From assembly GCF_040409815.1 (NCBI RefSeq), contig NZ_CP099959.1, positions 372,001 through 436,000 on the forward strand: a DNA stretch of 64,000 nt, in the 5' to 3' direction. Made by a program: the position numbers and the translations under genes. The notes beneath the pieces are model-generated. The model was not told where the DNA came from and did not search any database. It saw only the letters and a list, made by a program, of their open reading frames with translations. This DNA is from Polynucleobacter sp. UK-FUSCHL-C3 (GTDB lineage Bacteria; Pseudomonadota; Gammaproteobacteria; Burkholderiales; Burkholderiaceae). Positions 35,743 through 43,207 of the stretch are shown one piece after another; the first letter of the stretch is position 1; every line of letters begins with the position of its first letter.

Positions 35743-35746
35743 CCAA

Positions 35747-36949
35747 GTGAATGCCCCAGTAGTAAGTGGAATTGGGGTTGCAACCTCAGCGGGGTACGGC
35801 AAATCCTCTTTTTTAAATGTTTTGTTGAATTCTAGTAATGTTTTTGGCTATCTTCGACGACCTGGACGTATTAGTAAAACACAAGTTATGCCATTTATTG
35901 GCGCCGAATTACCTGATCCTCCCCAAATTTTATCCCCACGCCTCTCCAGGCAGACAGGATTAACAGGACAGGTAGCTATTGCAGTAATAGATGAGGCTTG
36001 GCAAGAAGCGCAGCTTGATTTGATCGATCCTAATAGGATTGGTTTGGTAGTAGGTGGCTCTAATTTACAGTCACGTGAACATATGCTATTGCTTCAATCA
36101 TATATAGATCGACCCCATTTATTAAATCCTCGATACAGCTATACTTTTTTTGATAATGATTTATGCGGACTATGTTCTAACACTTATCCAATTCGTGGAT
36201 TTAGCTATAGCTTAGGTGGCGCCTCGGCATCCAGTGCGATAGCAATATTACATGCTATGGAAGAAGTAAGCTCTGGTCGTGTTGATGCATGTATCGCACT
36301 CGGAGCATTGCAAGATATTTCTTATTTAGAATGCCAAGCATTTCAATCATTAGGTGCAATGGGAGCCTCTGATTTAAAGCCGGATCAGGCATGTAGGCCG
36401 TTTGACCGAGATCATAGTGGATTTATTTATGGCGAATCTTGTGCTGCAATCGTAGTGTGTCGCAGTGACCTTAAGTCATTGAAAAACAATTACGGCAGTT
36501 TAATAGGTGGCGCTCATATTACGAATGGAAATCGCGGGCCCCAATCATCCCTTGAAGGTGAAATTCGAGCAATTAAGATGGCTCTTGCTCAGGCGAAATT
36601 AACTGCCTCTGAGATCGATTACGTTAATACGCATGGTACAGGCGCTCCTTCTGGCGATGATATTGAGTTAAAGGCCCTTCACATACTTGGTTTAGAGCAT
36701 GCTGCAATCAATTCTACAAAGTCAATCATTGGGCATGGGCTTAGCTCAGCAGCATCTGTAGAATTAGCCGCTATTCTTCTTCAAATGCGTGAGGGTTATT
36801 TGCATCCAACACGAAACTTAATTAATCCAATTAATACTGACTTTAATTGGGTATTAGAATCTTCCAAACCACATCGATTCATGCATGCACTATCACTTTC
36901 ATCGGGATTTGGTGGTGTGGATACTGCTTTAGTGGTACGGGCACCATAA
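35747..36949 (+). CDS. decarboxylating ketosynthase-like protein of the beta-branching cassette (PksF type, Cys to Ser)
   Basis: About 400 aa from the chosen GTG at 35747; in-frame GTG codons at 35732 and 35735 are alternatives, and an ATG at 35654 would overlap the ACP gene too far. Ketosynthase fold with His296 (HGTG) and His330 (IIGHG), but the nucleophile motif reads GGASASS, with Ser160 in place of Cys. This substitution is the hallmark of PksF-type enzymes that decarboxylate malonyl-ACP to acetyl-ACP and do not condense. It starts a few bases after the donor ACP stop and is followed by the ECH gene 12 bp later. Confidence 0.92.
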   Translation: MNAPVVSGIGVATSAGYGKSSFLNVLLNSSNVFGYLRRPGRISKTQVMPFIGAELPDPPQILSPRLSRQTGLTGQVAIAVIDEAWQEAQLDLIDPNRIGLVVGGSNLQSREHMLLLQSYIDRPHLLNPRYSYTFFDNDLCGLCSNTYPIRGFSYSLGGASASSAIAILHAMEEVSSGRVDACIALGALQDISYLECQAFQSLGAMGASDLKPDQACRPFDRDHSGFIYGESCAAIVVCRSDLKSLKNNYGSLIGGAHITNGNRGPQSSLEGEIRAIKMALAQAKLTASEIDYVNTHGTGAPSGDDIELKALHILGLEHAAINSTKSIIGHGLSSAASVELAAILLQMREGYLHPTRNLINPINTDFNWVLESSKPHRFMHALSLSSGFGGVDTALVVRAP

Positions 36950-36961
36950 TATGAGGTATTT

Positions 36962-37747
36962 ATGAAAGAGCCATTCAAAACCATTCGTGCTGAAGTGACT
37001 GGAAATATTTGTAGAGTACGCATTGATCGCCCTGAAAAAAATAATGCAATTAATGCACAGCTTATTACTGAGCTTGCTTCAATAGTTGCGCTATGCAAAG
37101 ATGAGGTGCGTGATATACCGATTACGATTCTAGTGCTTGAGGGTTCACCAGATATATTTTGTGTGGGTGGAGATTTTGATGAAATGAATGACAAGATTAA
37201 GAAGGGGGCTCTTGAATCTCCAGACCCAAATCCTCTTTATAATCTTTGGTTGGATTTTATGTATTCCTCCTTCATTACTATTAGCGTTGTAAGAGGCCGT
37301 GTAAATGCGGGTGGTCTAGGTTTCGTAGCGGCATCAGATATTGTGCTGGCCGATAGCAGCGCAAGTTTTAGTCTTTCAGAGCTCTTATTTGGGCTTTTCC
37401 CTGCTTGCGTACTACCCTTTTTATCAAACCGTATAGGCAAGCAAAAATCCCACTATATGACGTTAATGACTCGCGTCTTTACAGCAGAAGAGGCTCTTAA
37501 TATGGGGCTTGTTGATGTATTGGGGGATTCGACTGAAGTTTTATTACGAGCACATCTGAATAGACTGCAGCGGATTAGCAAGAAAAGCATTTGCCAATAT
37601 AAAAAATACTGTAGTGAGATATTTGATCAACCTATTAGGGACAAGCAAATTGCAATATCGGCTAATCAACTCTTATTTAAGGATCCCATAAATCTGAAGA
37701 ATATTAGTCGATATATAGAGGAATCTAAATTTCCCTGGGAAAAATAG
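36962..37747 (+). CDS. dehydrating enoyl-CoA hydratase-like enzyme of the beta-branching cassette (ECH1, PksH type)
   Basis: 261 aa crotonase. The oxyanion segment FCVGGDFDEM, the run FPACVLPFL near the middle and the C-terminal RYIE...FPWE are close to PksH as I recall it, which dehydrates the HMG-type branch before ECH2 decarboxylates it. A GAGG lies 9 bp upstream of the ATG. It is the last gene on this strand of the cluster and converges with the amidotransferase gene across only 12 bp. The ECH2 partner is fused into the first synthase. Confidence 0.93.
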   Translation: MKEPFKTIRAEVTGNICRVRIDRPEKNNAINAQLITELASIVALCKDEVRDIPITILVLEGSPDIFCVGGDFDEMNDKIKKGALESPDPNPLYNLWLDFMYSSFITISVVRGRVNAGGLGFVAASDIVLADSSASFSLSELLFGLFPACVLPFLSNRIGKQKSHYMTLMTRVFTAEEALNMGLVDVLGDSTEVLLRAHLNRLQRISKKSICQYKKYCSEIFDQPIRDKQIAISANQLLFKDPINLKNISRYIEESKFPWEK

Positions 37748-37759
37748 TGCTTCAAAGTC

Positions 37760-39727
37760 TTAGTTGTAATTTGTTCGCATATCAACTGTCTTGATTTGAG
37801 TTGAAGATTTAGTAACGAATCTATTTATTTCATTTTGCTCTACAAAAAAATGATGAAGCAAAATTATTGAAATCAAAAAAATAAAAGCCTGATTTTCCTT
37901 GGTGCTAATAGTGTTAGGCGGATTTGTGAGTACCTTTTTAGTTAAGGCCCTTGCAAATTGATGGTGGAGATAAGGTAATTTTGATAGCTCAGCTTCAGAT
38001 TGTAATAATTCGAGGTAATCAGGCGGCTTTGCAGCAAAGGCTGCACTATCTGGAGATCTATAGGGAAATTTCCTTTTCTTGATGACACTTTCAGGTAAAT
38101 TATGTTGAAAAGCTCGACGAAGAATGCGCTTTTCCTCGAATCCGTCATCAAAACGATGGTTGATTGATGAGGCTACATCAACTACTGATTGGTCAAGAAA
38201 AGGGCATCGATTTTCAACCCCATGGGCTAGGCTCATCCGATCTCCTTGAGTTGATAATAAATAACCTGGAAGAAGTGTGTGAAATTCAAGCCATTGAGCT
38301 TTTTGAATTGGCGATAGACTCGTGAAACTAGGCTCTCGCTCAACTAGCGAGACAATTGCGCGAAAAGGGTCGCCTGGCTCCCGCATTAACCTTGTGCAAA
38401 AACGACCATTTTGGAATCTAAGTTCATGTGAAAAAAGTCCCGATAATCGCTCGCTTGAGAATTGCTTATAAAGTCCAACAATTGCCTCAAGATCCTGTGG
38501 ACCAAAGTGATCCAAATGGGGGTAAAGTTTAGATAACTCCATTCTCCTCTTGGAGTCATCCAGCTCAGACCATTTAGAGCGAAGCTGGGTTTCCTTAAAA
38601 ATATCATATCCAAGAAAAGCTTCATCTGCACCTTCGCCTGAAAGAACTACTTTAGTACCTTTCTCAGATGTTTTTTTGGAAAGCATGAACATGGGCACAA
38701 AAGCGCTCCGAAATGCAGGTATCTCAGCATGAAATATCGCTTCAGGAAAATTTTCAGTTATATCGCCATCAGTGATGTGAACCGATTCATGCTCAGTATT
38801 AAGCATTGAGGAAATTTCCTCCTGCTCTGCTGATTCATCAAATTGAGCTTCTTCAAATTTAATTGAGAAGGTCTTTATCTTTTGGCCGCTAACCTTACTT
38901 GCTAGCATAGTAATAATTGCCGAATCTAGACCGCCACTTAAATACACGCCAACACCTACATCACTTCGCATTCGCAATCGCACACTCTCTTCTAGTGTTT
39001 TTTGGACAATCTCTATTGCTTCATCTTCATTTGAAATGGGAATAGTAGGGTGTAATGATAATGAAGTGTAGCGCCGCTTTATTACTTCATTTGATTTGAC
39101 TAATAGATATTCACCCATTGGCAAGCTATTAATATTGGAAAACCCAGTTTGTTCTGGTAAAGGAGTCCATTGTGCAAGTATGGATGAGAGTTGTTCAGTA
39201 TCTTGTTCAAAGTAGAAACTTGGAAAAGCTAAAAAAGCTTTCATTTCAGACGCAAATAGCAACCCTTTACCTTTTTTTACATAAAATAAAGGACGTTTTC
39301 CAAAGCGATCTCGGGCCAGAACAAGTGATGTTGTTTTGCGATCATAGATAGCAAAAGCAAAGCCGCCATTTAATTTTGTTAGACAAGCTTCTCCCCATGT
39401 AATCCATGACTGTAGTACTACTTCGGTATCAGACTGAGTATGAAGTATTTGTCCAAGCGCCTCTAGCTCTGTTCTTAGCTCTTTATAGTTATAAATTTCT
39501 CCGTTGTAACAAATCCAGTAGCGATCATGCTGAGCGCTTATAGGTTGTGTGCCTAATTGATGATCTATGATGCTTAGACGTGCCGCTCCAATGGCGCAAT
39601 TGTCATCAATAAAGTATCCCAAGCCATCGGGACCGCGATGTTCAATTCTCCCAACCATTTGTATGATTGTGGAGGGGTATTCAGAGACATCTAGAGGGGG
39701 CTGAAAGAAGCCTGCGATACCACACAT
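37760..39727 (-). CDS. asparagine synthetase B-like glutamine-dependent amidotransferase
   Basis: 655 aa. It begins MCGIAGFF, so Cys2 is the N-terminal nucleophile of the class II glutaminase domain; the synthetase domain has the ATP-binding SGGLDS loop near residues 261-266. Length fits the AsnB family. It is read opposite to the synthases and starts 4 bp after the stop of a discrete ACP, so the two are co-transcribed. AsnB-like enzymes in natural-product clusters convert a carboxylate to an amide. The ACP neighbour suggests an ACP-bound or polyketide substrate rather than free aspartate, but ordinary asparagine synthesis is not excluded. Confidence 0.92.
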   Translation of the reverse strand: MCGIAGFFQPPLDVSEYPSTIIQMVGRIEHRGPDGLGYFIDDNCAIGAARLSIIDHQLGTQPISAQHDRYWICYNGEIYNYKELRTELEALGQILHTQSDTEVVLQSWITWGEACLTKLNGGFAFAIYDRKTTSLVLARDRFGKRPLFYVKKGKGLLFASEMKAFLAFPSFYFEQDTEQLSSILAQWTPLPEQTGFSNINSLPMGEYLLVKSNEVIKRRYTSLSLHPTIPISNEDEAIEIVQKTLEESVRLRMRSDVGVGVYLSGGLDSAIITMLASKVSGQKIKTFSIKFEEAQFDESAEQEEISSMLNTEHESVHITDGDITENFPEAIFHAEIPAFRSAFVPMFMLSKKTSEKGTKVVLSGEGADEAFLGYDIFKETQLRSKWSELDDSKRRMELSKLYPHLDHFGPQDLEAIVGLYKQFSSERLSGLFSHELRFQNGRFCTRLMREPGDPFRAIVSLVEREPSFTSLSPIQKAQWLEFHTLLPGYLLSTQGDRMSLAHGVENRCPFLDQSVVDVASSINHRFDDGFEEKRILRRAFQHNLPESVIKKRKFPYRSPDSAAFAAKPPDYLELLQSEAELSKLPYLHHQFARALTKKVLTNPPNTISTKENQAFIFLISIILLHHFFVEQNEINRFVTKSSTQIKTVDMRTNYN

Positions 39728-39731
39728 GTAA

Positions 39732-40013
39732 TTAAGGGGTCTGCCCGGAATCTGGATTGCTCAATTTTTCTTGAGCAATTAATTTCAATTTTCGGGCAAC
39801 ATGTTCTTGAATCCGAGTTAGGCTAACCATTACATTATTAGTCATGTCTTGCTCAGAAAAAACAATTGAGAATTCTCGCTCAAGAAAACGGCATAGTTGT
39901 ACATAGCCAAAAGAGTCCATTACCCCTTCTTTGAATAGATCAGTTTCTTCTGGGAATGATTCGTCGAATGTTATGAGGAATTGCTCTTCAATGAATGTAC
40001 GAATTTTGTCCAT
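39732..40013 (-). CDS. discrete acyl carrier protein upstream of the amidotransferase
   Basis: 93 aa with VMDSFGYVQL; Ser34 is the predicted phosphopantetheine site. It resembles stand-alone carrier proteins rather than the PKS ACPs and lacks the beta-branching Trp. Its stop lies 4 bp before the ATG of the AsnB-like gene. Likely role: holding an acyl or aminoacyl unit for the amidotransferase, or a starter or side unit. The substrate is not readable. Confidence 0.88.
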   Translation of the reverse strand: MDKIRTFIEEQFLITFDESFPEETDLFKEGVMDSFGYVQLCRFLEREFSIVFSEQDMTNNVMVSLTRIQEHVARKLKLIAQEKLSNPDSGQTP

Positions 40014-40119
40014 TGTATTTTTCAGGAAAATAAGGGGCCTACACAGCTAGACATTGGCGAAAATAAATTAAATCTACAGCAGGTTTCATCTGAATTGCTA
40101 ATTACCAAACTCCCATATA

Positions 40120-40146
40120 AAAAAGCCGGACTGAGACCGGCTTTTT
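40120..40146 (-). terminator. rho-independent terminator, possibly bidirectional
   Basis: Perfect 10-bp inverted repeat AAAAAGCCGG / CCGGCTTTTT with a 7-base loop, giving a T-run in either direction. It lies after the small protein gene at 40178 and before the ACP-AsnB pair, so these are separate transcripts. Confidence 0.85.
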
Positions 40147-40177
40147 CTGTTCACTAGCTAATTGAGCGTTTAGATAG

Positions 40178-40519
40178 TCAAGCAGTATTTTTGATGACTT
40201 TTACGGCTGGAGCTTCAGTTGATGCAGCACTCGCTTCATGATCCTTTTTTCTTTTTTCTATTTGCGCATGGTATGTATCAGTAGCGTAATTCCAGAGAGA
40301 TTTATGAGTAGTGGCCTTTGCGAAAGAGTCGGCACATACTAGTAGCAGACCTAAGGGACCAAAAACAACTTTTGCACCAAGGCCGATTATTGAATGCGCA
40401 GCCCCATCCAAAAATTTACCTTCCATTAGCAGACTTGCTCCCGGCAAAAAAGACTCTCCGACTAGTTTTACGCCGTTAGCTAGAACGCCTGTAGGGTTTT
40501 GAGCTTCGATTTGTGCCAT
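40178..40519 (-). CDS. small conserved protein of unknown function with a hydrophobic centre
   Basis: 113 aa. A Gly/Leu-rich middle (about residues 25-65, with GASLLMEG and GPLGLLLV) may form one or two membrane segments; the C-terminal part is charged with a Lys/Glu-rich stretch. I recall similar small proteins annotated DUF6072, but not with certainty. An AGGAGA Shine-Dalgarno precedes the ATG, and a strong terminator follows, so it is its own transcript. It sits inside the biosynthetic cluster between two carrier/thioesterase genes. A role in self-protection or export is only a guess. Confidence 0.75.
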   Translation of the reverse strand: MAQIEAQNPTGVLANGVKLVGESFLPGASLLMEGKFLDGAAHSIIGLGAKVVFGPLGLLLVCADSFAKATTHKSLWNYATDTYHAQIEKRKKDHEASAASTEAPAVKVIKNTA

Positions 40520-40692
40520 GTAATCATCTCCTAGTGGTAGTAATTTACATCAATAAGAACAATAAAAATTATCTCGATTTTAGCATTTTTTTGATTAAAT
40601 CAAGCCATTCGGAGTTTTTTTTGCTGTTTTAGCAGCTTGGTTAATTTGCACCTATTTGGGGAAAAATGGCAAAAATACAGATTTTTGGGATT

Positions 40693-41457
40693 TTAAGGCT
40701 TTTTATCGCAGAGGCTTTGTGTGCCTGGCTGTAATTTTGACATTATGAAGTCGACCAAAGTCTGTGTATTTTCATTTAAAAAAAGATGCCCCCCATCAAA
40801 CCATTGAGTAGAGAATTTGCCTGTGGTGTAATTGCCCCATCCTTCTAGGGAGGTTGGCAGCAACCATATATCTTTGTGTGAACCAATGGCTATAAGATCG
40901 GCAAGAACTTTTTTATTGGGTTCATGTGTGCATTTCTCGGCAATAGAAAAATCAGCCTTAAGCATTGGTAGCAATATCTTAATGAACTCTTGATTTTGGA
41001 GTATCTCAGGGGGGGTGCTTTTGTATTGCGCTAATTCATTTAAAAATTGATCATCAGGTAAATGGCCTATTGGGCTTCTTAGAGATATATGGCCGGGTGA
41101 TTGTCTTCCTGAGATAAATAAATATTCGGGATAGAATCCTTTTCGCTCAAGCTCAAGTGTTAATTCAAATGCTAGGCTTCCCCCAAGACTGTGGCCATAA
41201 ATAGCAAAAGGACAATGTCCAAAGTTCATGATGATGTTAGCAATCTCCTGAATAAGAAGACTAAGGTCTTGAATTGGTGGCTCAGAATATCTGGATTCTC
41301 TTCCAGGTAGTTGGATGGCAAATAATTCAATGTTGGGCGCCAAAAACTCCTTCCATTTCCTAAAGACTGATGCTCCGCCTCCCGCATAAGGTAGGCAAAA
41401 TAATCGCAATGAACGTTTTTCAGTGCTTGCGATTGGTACTATCCAGGGGCTTAACAT
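40693..41457 (-). CDS. type II (editing) thioesterase
   Basis: 254 aa alpha/beta hydrolase. GHSLGG with Ser90, Asp196 (GSHKD) and His224 (DGGH) form the expected triad, and LPYAGGGASVFRKW near residue 22 and LPGRESR near 50 are typical of PKS/NRPS-associated TEII. It removes stalled or wrong acyl groups from carrier domains, complementing the release TE at the end of the megasynthase. It is the outermost recognisable cluster gene on this side. Confidence 0.93.
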   Translation of the reverse strand: MLSPWIVPIASTEKRSLRLFCLPYAGGGASVFRKWKEFLAPNIELFAIQLPGRESRYSEPPIQDLSLLIQEIANIIMNFGHCPFAIYGHSLGGSLAFELTLELERKGFYPEYLFISGRQSPGHISLRSPIGHLPDDQFLNELAQYKSTPPEILQNQEFIKILLPMLKADFSIAEKCTHEPNKKVLADLIAIGSHKDIWLLPTSLEGWGNYTTGKFSTQWFDGGHLFLNENTQTLVDFIMSKLQPGTQSLCDKKP

Positions 41458-41523
41458 TTTTTTCTTTGAGGGTTTTTTAAGGGGGACAAGTAAAACTACA
41501 ACGGGTTTTCAGTATTTACAGTG

Positions 41524-41543
41524 CAATTTAGGTCCACGACTAA
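41524..41543 (+). repeat. 20-bp direct repeat, copy 1
   Basis: CAATTTAGGTCCACGACTAA. A copy with one mismatch lies at 42671-42690, so the pair flanks the outer-membrane protein gene. Confidence 0.6.
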
Positions 41544-41566
41544 TAAGGATTACGTATTTAACTGAG

Positions 41567-42568
41567 TTATCTAGTAGTTAAGTTATTGGGTGAGAATTTA
41601 CTAATATTATTTTCACCCCAACGTAAGGTAAGTACTGCAAACATGGCATAACCACCGATACGATTTTCTACCCAAGATTCTTTATATCCACGAACGTTTA
41701 AATATGTCATTGGGATGCCATTCCCACCTAGGGTAAATAAATATCCTACCTCGGGACCTAAACCCAAAACCCTCCCTTTGTTAGGGCCTACAGTGTTGCC
41801 ACTGCCACCGTCTGCTGTTAACTGGTAGTAAACATAGCCGGCAATACCTGCAGATAATTCTCTAGTGATGCCTTTAGACACAGCGAAGTCTAAATGGGAG
41901 TCAATGCCGCTCTTGTAGTTGGTGGTAGTGTTTTTGAAGTTGTTAGTTACGCCTAGGACTGCTGAGGCCTCAATAAGAGTTTGTCTATTGGTATAGGTAT
42001 AGCCGCCACCTCCATCAATAGCAGCGTGTCCCATGCCAATGTTAGCTAGATTATTTTTGCTGTAATTTCCTGTTGGAACGTTACCAGTAATGTATGCCAT
42101 CACGTGATTTTGATCGCTATCCGTCCAATAGAGATTAGTGTTTAGGTAAAGATCCGAGGCACCTTTGGTTGTTTGGTTTCCGGAATACATTGGTTGGCCA
42201 CCGTAAAGATAGTTAAGCCCTGTGAAGGCACTGCCTCCACCAATGCCGATGCCAATCGAAGGAGTGGCGCCTAAGATTTTTGTCTCGAATGCGTAGCTTG
42301 GTTGTAACAAGATATCTTGCGCAGTAGCGTTAATTTTGGTGTTAACTCCATTGCTAGTGGTGTTTGAAGTACCCTTATAGTTGTAATAAAGGGTGGTTAA
42401 TGCAAATCCTGGTGTTGGTGGCAGGGCTGAGCCGCTAGCATACGAACCTGGTAACCAAAATCCCCCCCCATTCTCATCCGCATATGACGAGGTATTGATA
42501 AGCGTTAAGCTACCTAGCACTAAGAAGTTTACCGTCAAAGCAGTTATTTTTTTGACATTGTTTTTCAT
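41567..42568 (-). CDS. outer-membrane beta-barrel protein, MetA-pathway-of-phenol-degradation family
   Basis: 333 aa. N-terminal signal peptide (basic MKNNVKK, hydrophobic stretch, cleavage near SSYA-DE), then GGGFWLPG and many alternating aromatic/glycine strands ending in a C-terminal hydrophobic strand, as in the PF13557-type porin-like family. It probably forms a barrel that takes up or exports small hydrophobic compounds. It adjoins the cluster but is flanked by a direct repeat, so membership in the cluster is uncertain. Confidence 0.8.
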   Translation of the reverse strand: MKNNVKKITALTVNFLVLGSLTLINTSSYADENGGGFWLPGSYASGSALPPTPGFALTTLYYNYKGTSNTTSNGVNTKINATAQDILLQPSYAFETKILGATPSIGIGIGGGSAFTGLNYLYGGQPMYSGNQTTKGASDLYLNTNLYWTDSDQNHVMAYITGNVPTGNYSKNNLANIGMGHAAIDGGGGYTYTNRQTLIEASAVLGVTNNFKNTTTNYKSGIDSHLDFAVSKGITRELSAGIAGYVYYQLTADGGSGNTVGPNKGRVLGLGPEVGYLFTLGGNGIPMTYLNVRGYKESWVENRIGGYAMFAVLTLRWGENNISKFSPNNLTTR

Positions 42569-42899
42569 TTGAATTTTTCAAGCAAATGATTGAAATCTAA
42601 TGCGAATGGTAATGAATTGGCCATATATTCACTCAGAAAGCGATAAGGTTTTTTGAAATTGAACTTCCGTCAATTTAGGTCCATGACTAAAGAACACCAC
42701 CCTATAGTAAATCATCGCAGCAAAATGGGTTGATTTTGTATGGGTTTGGGTGCTTGGGTTTGGGGTGCTGGTGGTCTATAAGCTAATCTACTATGTGGCC
42801 CTAACACGGTTGTAATTTTGACCCACTCCCCGGCGATGATCTGCTTCTCTTTCGAACTGTAGAAGACCATCCATCAATGACTGCTCAATTGATTTATAG
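42569..42899. other. non-coding stretch before the HU fragment
   Basis: No intact gene seen. It holds the second direct-repeat copy (42671-42690). A segment around 42810-42835 (TTTTGACCCACTCCCC) recalls sequence found at insertion-sequence ends, but no element can be reconstructed. Confidence 0.4.
42671..42690 (+). repeat. 20-bp direct repeat, copy 2
   Basis: CAATTTAGGTCCATGACTAA, 19 of 20 identical to the copy at 41524. Confidence 0.6.
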
Positions 42900-43043
42900 T
42901 TTGGTGCTTTTAAATCAGGCAAGCGTGCCGCTCCTATTGGGCGTAATCCACAAACTAGTGCTAAGCTTCAGATACCAGCTTCTAAAACAGTTAAGTTGAC
43001 GGCTGGTAAGGTATTTAAAGTCGCCGTCAATATACGCAAGTAA
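42900..43043 (+). pseudogene. C-terminal fragment of an HU-family DNA-binding protein gene
   Basis: The frame from 42900 reads [19 protein letters not shown], then a segment ending [20 protein letters not shown]. This is the DNA-binding arm (GRNPQT) and C-terminus of HU (normally about 90 aa). An in-frame TAG at 42897-42899 directly precedes it and no HU N-terminus follows upstream, so only about half the gene remains. It looks like debris of an ordinary HU gene cut by a rearrangement. Confidence 0.75.
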
Positions 43044-43159
43044 TTTAGCCTAAGAATCTAAAGCACTAATCAGAAATGGTTTGAATTTTTTATTTTAGAT
43101 ATAGATACTGATCATATAGTTTGATTTGAATAATTGTTGTTAATTCTGGAATGAAAACC

Positions 43160-43178
43160 ATCCCGAGTGATTCGGGAT
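43160..43178 (+). terminator. short perfect hairpin ahead of the lipoprotein gene
   Basis: ATCCCGA / TCGGGAT, 7-bp stem and 5-base loop, followed by TTGTATATCTT. It may be a terminator of upstream transcription or a leader hairpin; it ends 29 bp before the next ATG. Confidence 0.45.
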
Positions 43179-43207
43179 TTGTATATCTTAATAAATAGAG
43201 TTTGATT

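Noticed and set aside
35654..35746. Upstream ATG for the decarboxylating KS gene
   Set aside because: It would overlap the ACP gene by 89 bp and add residues without KS similarity; GTG 35747 fits the KS N-terminus.
42805..42840. Insertion-sequence end resembling IS21-type terminal sequence
   Set aside because: Only a short likeness; no transposase remnant or paired inverted repeat could be found.
42785..42985. Minus-strand open frame across the HU fragment
   Set aside because: The plus strand encodes a clear HU C-terminus; the minus frame has no recognisable motif and is a shadow.
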